Assembly: GCA_014190155.1 (NCBI GenBank)
Contig: BJFY01000008.1
Span: 1-64,000 of the forward strand
Source of the DNA: Actinomycetes bacterium
GTDB taxonomy: Bacteria; Actinomycetota; Actinomycetes; Nanopelagicales; Nanopelagicaceae
Direction of reading: 5' to 3'
DNA length: 64,000 bases
The position numbers and the translations under genes were made by a program. How positions within the stretch are numbered: the stretch's first letter is position 1; the number at the start of each line of letters is the position of its first letter. Positions 59,669 through 64,000 of the stretch are shown in pieces. The notes under the pieces are model-generated. The model was not told the origin of the DNA and ran no database searches. It worked only from the letters and a program-made list of their open reading frames with translations.

Positions 59669-60878
59669 TTCTGCTTCCGATCGACCAAATTCCAAGTGCA
59701 ATTACTGGTACCGCGGCAAATAAACAGAGCCAACCATAACTAAGAGTTCCAATAATTACGCCAGCTAACGCGCCACCACCGGCGCCCATCAAATTCATTA
59801 CTAAATCGCTGGCACCCTGTGACGCAGGTTTCATCTCAACATCTACCGATTCAGATAAGAGTGCAGATCCGGCAATAAGTGTGCACGACCAACCCAGGCC
59901 AAGTAGAAGTAAACCTATTCCTAATTGAACTGCATCATCAGCTGCTGCAGTTCCGGCAACAATAGTTGATACGATTAAAAGTACTACTCCAATTTGAATT
60001 ATCTGAACCCGGCCAATTTTGTCACTTAATGATCCAATAATTGGTGAAAATGCATACATTCCTAATACATGAACGCTGATTACTAAGCCAATAATTTTTA
60101 AAGTGACATCAACATGTTTCATATGAACTGGTGTCATAACCATTACCGAAACCATTGCAATATGGCCAATTGCGATAGCCGATATCGCAAATAAAGCCGC
60201 AGAATTTGAACGAATGTGAGCGAGGGCTTCACGGGTGTTTTTCCGATGCAAGCCCGCAACAACTTCTAAATCCTTCTGTGCAGTTAAAAATGGATCTGGC
60301 CGCAAAAATAATTGGATCACAAGAGTTGCTAACGCAAGCGTTACTGCGGAAATCATGTACGGACCAACCAACCTTGGCAAGCCAAATTTTTCGGCTAATC
60401 CACCAGCTGGATCCATTAAATTTGGCCCAACAACTGCACCAACAGTTGAGCCCCAAACCACGAAGGAAAGTTGTTTCGCTCTACTTTCTTTAGTTGCTAA
60501 ATCAATCGCAGCAAAGCGAGCTTGATATCCAGCCGCTGATGCAGATCCAACTAAAAAAGCACCAAGTAACATGAAATAAATATTTCGTTCTGCACCACCT
60601 AAAATTGCAAAGCACGAACCGATAACTCCAGATAAAAGCCCGACCGAAAGTGCGAGCCTTCGGCCACCGCGAGCCGTTAATTTTGCAAGTGGAAGTGCAA
60701 GTGCAGCCGCACCTAAAACCGAGAATGTCTGGGCTAACCCGGCTAAAGTTTCAGAATCTGTTATTGATGAAACTAATAGTGATCCGGCGGCAACAGTTCC
60801 AGCAACACCTAAGCCATTTAATACTTGTGCGCTTGCAAGAACTTTTACTGTTTTTGATTGCAACGCCGAATTTGGCAT
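59661..60878 (-). CDS. Major facilitator superfamily transporter
   Basis: 405 residues with about twelve hydrophobic segments. The loop after segment 2 has Ala-Arg-Gly-Gly-Arg-Arg and that after segment 8 has Ser-Asp-Lys-Ile-Gly-Arg-Val, MFS motif-A variants. The substrate cannot be read from sequence; drug/H+ antiporter-like or sugar-related roles are possible. Its start overlaps the aglA stop as TAATG and its end overlaps glbO by 8 bp, so it is co-translated with both. Confidence 0.82.
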   Translation of the reverse strand: MPNSALQSKTVKVLASAQVLNGLGVAGTVAAGSLLVSSITDSETLAGLAQTFSVLGAAALALPLAKLTARGGRRLALSVGLLSGVIGSCFAILGGAERNIYFMLLGAFLVGSASAAGYQARFAAIDLATKESRAKQLSFVVWGSTVGAVVGPNLMDPAGGLAEKFGLPRLVGPYMISAVTLALATLVIQLFLRPDPFLTAQKDLEVVAGLHRKNTREALAHIRSNSAALFAISAIAIGHIAMVSVMVMTPVHMKHVDVTLKIIGLVISVHVLGMYAFSPIIGSLSDKIGRVQIIQIGVVLLIVSTIVAGTAAADDAVQLGIGLLLLGLGWSCTLIAGSALLSESVDVEMKPASQGASDLVMNLMGAGGGALAGVIIGTLSYGWLCLFAAVPVIALGIWSIGSRNV

Positions 60879-62575
60879 TAGGGTAAACGAAGCCAGACCG
60901 CAGTATCTGTTGGCAATTTTCCTTGGTTTAGCGCGCCACTTGAGAGCAAAACTGCGGCACTTTCTGGAAGTGCAATCTCGTTACCGAAATTTACATAACA
61001 TGCGAAATTTCCGGGACGAGTAAATGCAATTATTTTATCGCCGGCTTCAATCCAAGACATAGGACCATCGCCTAACCCGTTCTCTGCTTTACGAATTGCA
61101 AGCGCTGCGCGATACATATTTAAAGTCGAAGCCTTATTTGTATCTTGCATCTCTACTGAAAAGGAACCCCACCAAGAAGATTGAGGTAACCAGGCTTGTT
61201 CTGGTTTCAAATCCTTATTAATTGAGAATCCAAATGCAGCAGCGGAATTGGTATTCCAAGGAAGTGGCACACGACAACCATCACGACCACGATCTTTATA
61301 ATTCGACATTCTCCAACGGGGATCAGTTAATCGATCTTCTGGAATATCTCGAACTTCTGGAAGTGCTAATTCTTCGCCTTGATAAATGTATGCACCGCCC
61401 GGCAACGCCAACATCAACAACGCACCAGCGCGCGCTCTCCGAGTTCCACGGGCAATATCTAATTTCGCAGGATCACCTTGACGCTGCAAAGTTGTTTCTT
61501 GAGAACCAGAGCCGAGTCCTAAATCAAATCGATCTACCGACCGAACTACATCGTGGTTGTTAAATACCCATGATGCTGGTGCGCCAACTTCTTGGATTGC
61601 AGATAGTGAAGAATCAATATTCTTCTTTAGGTTTTTGGCATCCCATTGCGAAGTTAAGAATTCGAAGTTAAATGAATTAGCCAATTCATCATGGCGCAAA
61701 TAACGCGCAATACGAGAAGAAGGTGATACCCATGCTTCTGCAACAGCCATTCGATCGCCTTCATAGGAATCGAAAATCTTCCGCCATTCTCGATAAATCT
61801 CGTGCACACCATCTTGATCCCAGAACGGCATCGCAATTGCGGCCAACAGGTCGGGATTACTTGGATCTTCCTTTGGAACATCGGGTAATCCTTCAGCTTT
61901 GACCATGCCGTGGGCGACATCGATTCGGAAGCCATCAACTCCACGGTCCAGCCAGAACCGCAACACATCTTTTAGATGTGACTTAACTTCTTCGTTCTCC
62001 CAATTTAAATCAGGTTGTTCAACCGCAAATAAATGTAAATACCACTGCCCTAATTTTCCATCTGCTTCAGTAACTCGTTGCCACGCACTACCGCCGAATA
62101 CCGCGTTCCAATTATTTGGTGGCAATTCACCATTTTCGCCTTTACCATCTTTAAACATATATCGCGCACGTTCTTTCGAACCTGGTGCAGCTTTTAACGC
62201 AGCTTGAAACCAAGCATGTTGATCAGAAGTGTGGTTTGGCACGATATCTACGATGATCCGCATTCCCATTTCATGTGCTTCTTTTATTAAACGTTCTGCA
62301 TCCGCTAAAGTTCCATAATCGGTTTCGATATCCATGTAATTGGAAACGTCATAACCGTGATCGTTTTGTGGCGATGGATACCAAGGTGTAATCCAAATTG
62401 CATCGATGCCCAACTTTTTTAAATACGGCAACCGCGAGCGAATACCTTCGACATCTCCCTTGCCATCACCATTTGCATCAGCAAATGAGCGAATATAGAT
62501 CTGATAAGTAACGGCATCCCGCCACCATTTACGTTCGCTTCGAGGTAACAAAGTCATTGCACTTTGGGTTTGCAT
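60878..62575 (-). CDS. aglA: GH13 alpha-glucosidase
   Basis: 565-residue glycoside hydrolase family 13 enzyme. The catalytic residues are Asp219 (Gly-Phe-Arg-Ile-Asp), Glu280 (Val-Ala-Glu-Ala-Trp) and Asp342 (Asn-Asn-His-Asp). The loop Asp-Ala-Asn-Gly-Asp-Gly-Lys-Gly-Asp near 33-41 is a calcium-type site of exo-acting oligo-1,6- or alpha-glucosidases. There is no signal peptide, so it hydrolyses imported maltose or related glucosides in the cytoplasm. The ATG overlaps the thioesterase stop as TAATG. Confidence 0.9.
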   Translation of the reverse strand: MQTQSAMTLLPRSERKWWRDAVTYQIYIRSFADANGDGKGDVEGIRSRLPYLKKLGIDAIWITPWYPSPQNDHGYDVSNYMDIETDYGTLADAERLIKEAHEMGMRIIVDIVPNHTSDQHAWFQAALKAAPGSKERARYMFKDGKGENGELPPNNWNAVFGGSAWQRVTEADGKLGQWYLHLFAVEQPDLNWENEEVKSHLKDVLRFWLDRGVDGFRIDVAHGMVKAEGLPDVPKEDPSNPDLLAAIAMPFWDQDGVHEIYREWRKIFDSYEGDRMAVAEAWVSPSSRIARYLRHDELANSFNFEFLTSQWDAKNLKKNIDSSLSAIQEVGAPASWVFNNHDVVRSVDRFDLGLGSGSQETTLQRQGDPAKLDIARGTRRARAGALLMLALPGGAYIYQGEELALPEVRDIPEDRLTDPRWRMSNYKDRGRDGCRVPLPWNTNSAAAFGFSINKDLKPEQAWLPQSSWWGSFSVEMQDTNKASTLNMYRAALAIRKAENGLGDGPMSWIEAGDKIIAFTRPGNFACYVNFGNEIALPESAAVLLSSGALNQGKLPTDTAVWLRLP

Positions 62576-62985
62576 TATTTCGGTATCTCCAAATGTTTAG
62601 TAAGGAAAGCTCGTTCTTGATCGCTTAACGGTCGGGATCGCTCGTTCTCCATACTTACCGCTACCTGCACTGAAGATGCACGGGCGTAGAGCTTGCCATC
62701 ATAAGAAATTTCATATGAGAGAGTGAAGGATGAATTTCCAATTCGACTTACCCAGACCGCAACATCAACAAAAATATGTGGTTTTTTTAGTGGCTCTATG
62801 TAATCCACCTCGGTACGAGCAACAACCATATCCATTAAGAACGCTTTTTCGCCGCGAGCTTTCGGTGCATACCAATGGAAATCTACTCGCGCTTCTTGAA
62901 CATAAGTTAAATATGTTGCGTTATTTACATGGCCGAACGAATCAATATCAGCCCAACGGATTTCTTGTTTATAAATGTGGCGCAT
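62575..62985 (-). CDS. 4HBT hotdog-fold acyl-CoA thioesterase
   Basis: 136 residues with the 4-hydroxybenzoyl-CoA thioesterase signature: Arg-Trp-Ala-Asp13-Ile-Asp-Ser-Phe-Gly-His19-Val-Asn-Asn-Ala-Thr-Tyr. Asp13 is the expected catalytic residue. It hydrolyses acyl-CoA, with chain specificity unknown. It overlaps ettA and aglA by 1 bp each (TAATG). A homologue beside the ABC protein Rv2477c is recalled in mycobacteria. Confidence 0.85.
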   Translation of the reverse strand: MRHIYKQEIRWADIDSFGHVNNATYLTYVQEARVDFHWYAPKARGEKAFLMDMVVARTEVDYIEPLKKPHIFVDVAVWVSRIGNSSFTLSYEISYDGKLYARASSVQVAVSMENERSRPLSDQERAFLTKHLEIPK

Positions 62986-64000
62986 TATCTGGTCAACTTT
63001 CGATATGTAACGCGATGTGGTCGCGTCGCTTCTGGTCCTAATCGTTCCAACTTATGTGCTTCGTAAGATTCAAAGTTACCTTCGAACCAGAACCATTTAG
63101 ATTCGCCTTCGTAAGCCAAGATATGGGTCGATACACGGTCTAGGAACCAGCGATCGTGCGAAATAACAACTGCGCAACCTGGAAATTCTAAAAGCGCATT
63201 TTCTAAAGAACCTAAAGTTTCGACATCTAAATCGTTGGTTGGTTCGTCGAGAAGTAATAAGTTGCCGCCAATTTTCAAAGTTAAAGCTAAGTTCAATCGG
63301 TTCCGTTCACCACCAGAAAGTACGCCAGCCGGCTTTTGTTGATCGGGACCTTTAAATCCAAATGCAGATACATAAGCGCGCGATGGCATCTCCACATTTC
63401 CAACTTTAATAAAATCTAAACCATCCGAAACAACTTCCCAGAGCGGCTTCTTGGGGTCAATTCCTTCGCGAGATTGATCGACATAAGAAATCTTTACCGT
63501 TTCGCCAACTTTAATTGAACCTGAATCTGGTGTTTCTTGGGCCAGAATCATTTTAAATAGCGTTGTCTTTCCAGCGCCGTTAGGTCCAATAACCCCAACA
63601 ATTCCGTTACGAGGTAATGAAAATGAAAGGTTGTCGATTAATTGTCGATCGCCAAAACCTTTTGATAAATCGTTAACTTCGACAACTATGTCACCTAGGC
63701 GTGGTCCCATTGGAATTTGAATTTCTTCGAAATCTAATTTACGAGTTTTCTCTGCTTCAGCTGCCATCTCTTCATAGCGCGCAAGGCGTGACTTAGATTT
63801 AGCCTGGCGGCCTTTAGCGTTTTGACGGACCCATTCCAATTCTTCAGTTAACCGCTTAGCGCGCTTTGCATCTTTCTGTCCTTCAATTTTTAATCGAGCC
63901 GACTTTGTTTCAAGGTAAGTCGAGTAATTACCTTCATATGGGTAAGCACGACCTCGGTCGAGTTCCAGAATCCATTGCGAAACGTTGTCTAAGAAATACC
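62985..64000 (-). CDS. ettA: Energy-dependent translational throttle protein EttA (5' part outside window)
   Basis: The frame runs from the TAA at 62985 to the window edge without a start that fits the family, so about 338 C-terminal codons are visible of an expected 555 or so. In view are Asp-Asn-Val-Ser-Gln-Trp-Ile-Leu-Glu-Leu-Asp-Arg-Gly at the edge, the linker helices with Lys-Ser-Arg-Leu-Ala-Arg-Tyr-Glu-Glu, and the second ABC domain (Gly-Pro-Asn-Gly-Ala-Gly-Lys-Thr, Leu-Ser-Gly-Gly-Glu-Arg-Asn-Arg, Leu-Leu-Asp-Glu-Pro-Thr-Asn-Asp-Leu-Asp). EttA binds the ribosomal E site and couples initiation to ATP level. It is the first visible gene of a coupled five-gene run. Confidence 0.92.
   Translation of the reverse strand, partial: YFLDNVSQWILELDRGRAYPYEGNYSTYLETKSARLKIEGQKDAKRAKRLTEELEWVRQNAKGRQAKSKSRLARYEEMAAEAEKTRKLDFEEIQIPMGPRLGDIVVEVNDLSKGFGDRQLIDNLSFSLPRNGIVGVIGPNGAGKTTLFKMILAQETPDSGSIKVGETVKISYVDQSREGIDPKKPLWEVVSDGLDFIKVGNVEMPSRAYVSAFGFKGPDQQKPAGVLSGGERNRLNLALTLKIGGNLLLLDEPTNDLDVETLGSLENALLEFPGCAVVISHDRWFLDRVSTHILAYEGESKWFWFEGNFESYEAHKLERLGPEATRPHRVTYRKLTR

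Overview
The window reads as a gene-dense chromosomal segment of a low-to-moderate GC, free-living actinobacterium. The gene content and order are actinobacterial: two adjacent ClpP subunits next to trigger factor and ClpX, a DUF4233 membrane protein between folC and ndk, RNase E followed by rplU-rpmA-obgE-proB-proA, and an rpiB, pepN, HNH, glbO, aglA, thioesterase, ettA run that resembles Mycobacterium tuberculosis Rv2465c-Rv2477c (recalled, not searched). The AT-leaning codons, almost absent spacers, 1-4 bp start/stop overlaps and convergent genes sharing stop codons suggest a streamlined genome such as the freshwater acI group (Nanopelagicales: Planktophila/Nanopelagicus). This is inference; GC was not computed.

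Layout. 1-2023: C-terminal part of a secreted NHL-type protein behind a Pro-Gln repeat. 2020-7604 (minus): polyamine ABC importer (potDABC) headed by gamma-aminobutyraldehyde dehydrogenase. 7671-12689 (minus): rpsB-tsf-pyrH-frr-cdsA-rlmN behind a strongly structured leader. 12968-13936: glpX. 13947-23532 (minus): branched-chain amino acid and serine operon ilvB-ilvN-ilvC-serA-leuB-ilvE-cimA-xerC, led by a promoter, a 15-codon leader peptide that appears leaderless, and an attenuator. 23783-25381: ABC-F protein. 25378-34248 (minus): obgE-proB-proA-gatC-gatA-gatB-ilvD. 34333-37129 (minus): rne-rplU-rpmA. 37340-43099 (minus): cell-shape cluster mreB-mreC-mreD-mrdA-rodA. 43141-49184 (minus): clpX, valS, folC, DUF4233, ndk. 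49298-51944 (minus): tig, clpP1, clpP2. 51992-52250: divergent tRNA-Pro(UGG) and tRNA-Gly(UCC). 52270-54064: two divergent secreted proteins (a collagen-like protein and a small helical protein with a Gly/Met/His tail). 54168-64000: rpiB, trmB, pepN, HNH protein, a short MscS, then an overlapping minus-strand run ettA-thioesterase-aglA-MFS-glbO that leaves the window.

Functionally most of the window is housekeeping: translation, envelope growth, proteolysis and amino acid synthesis. No mobile element, CRISPR array, phage or defence system is visible, and no gene looks broken. The notable signals are regulatory or structural: the rpsB leader RNA, the ilvB leader and attenuator, a perfect match to the ClgR consensus before clpP1P2 together with a related element after clpP2, alternative hairpins before the collagen-like gene, and four convergent gene pairs overlapping by exactly 4 bp. 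No spacer exceeds 300 bp; the largest are 12690-12967, 53371-53617, 23533-23782 and 37130-37339, each described below.
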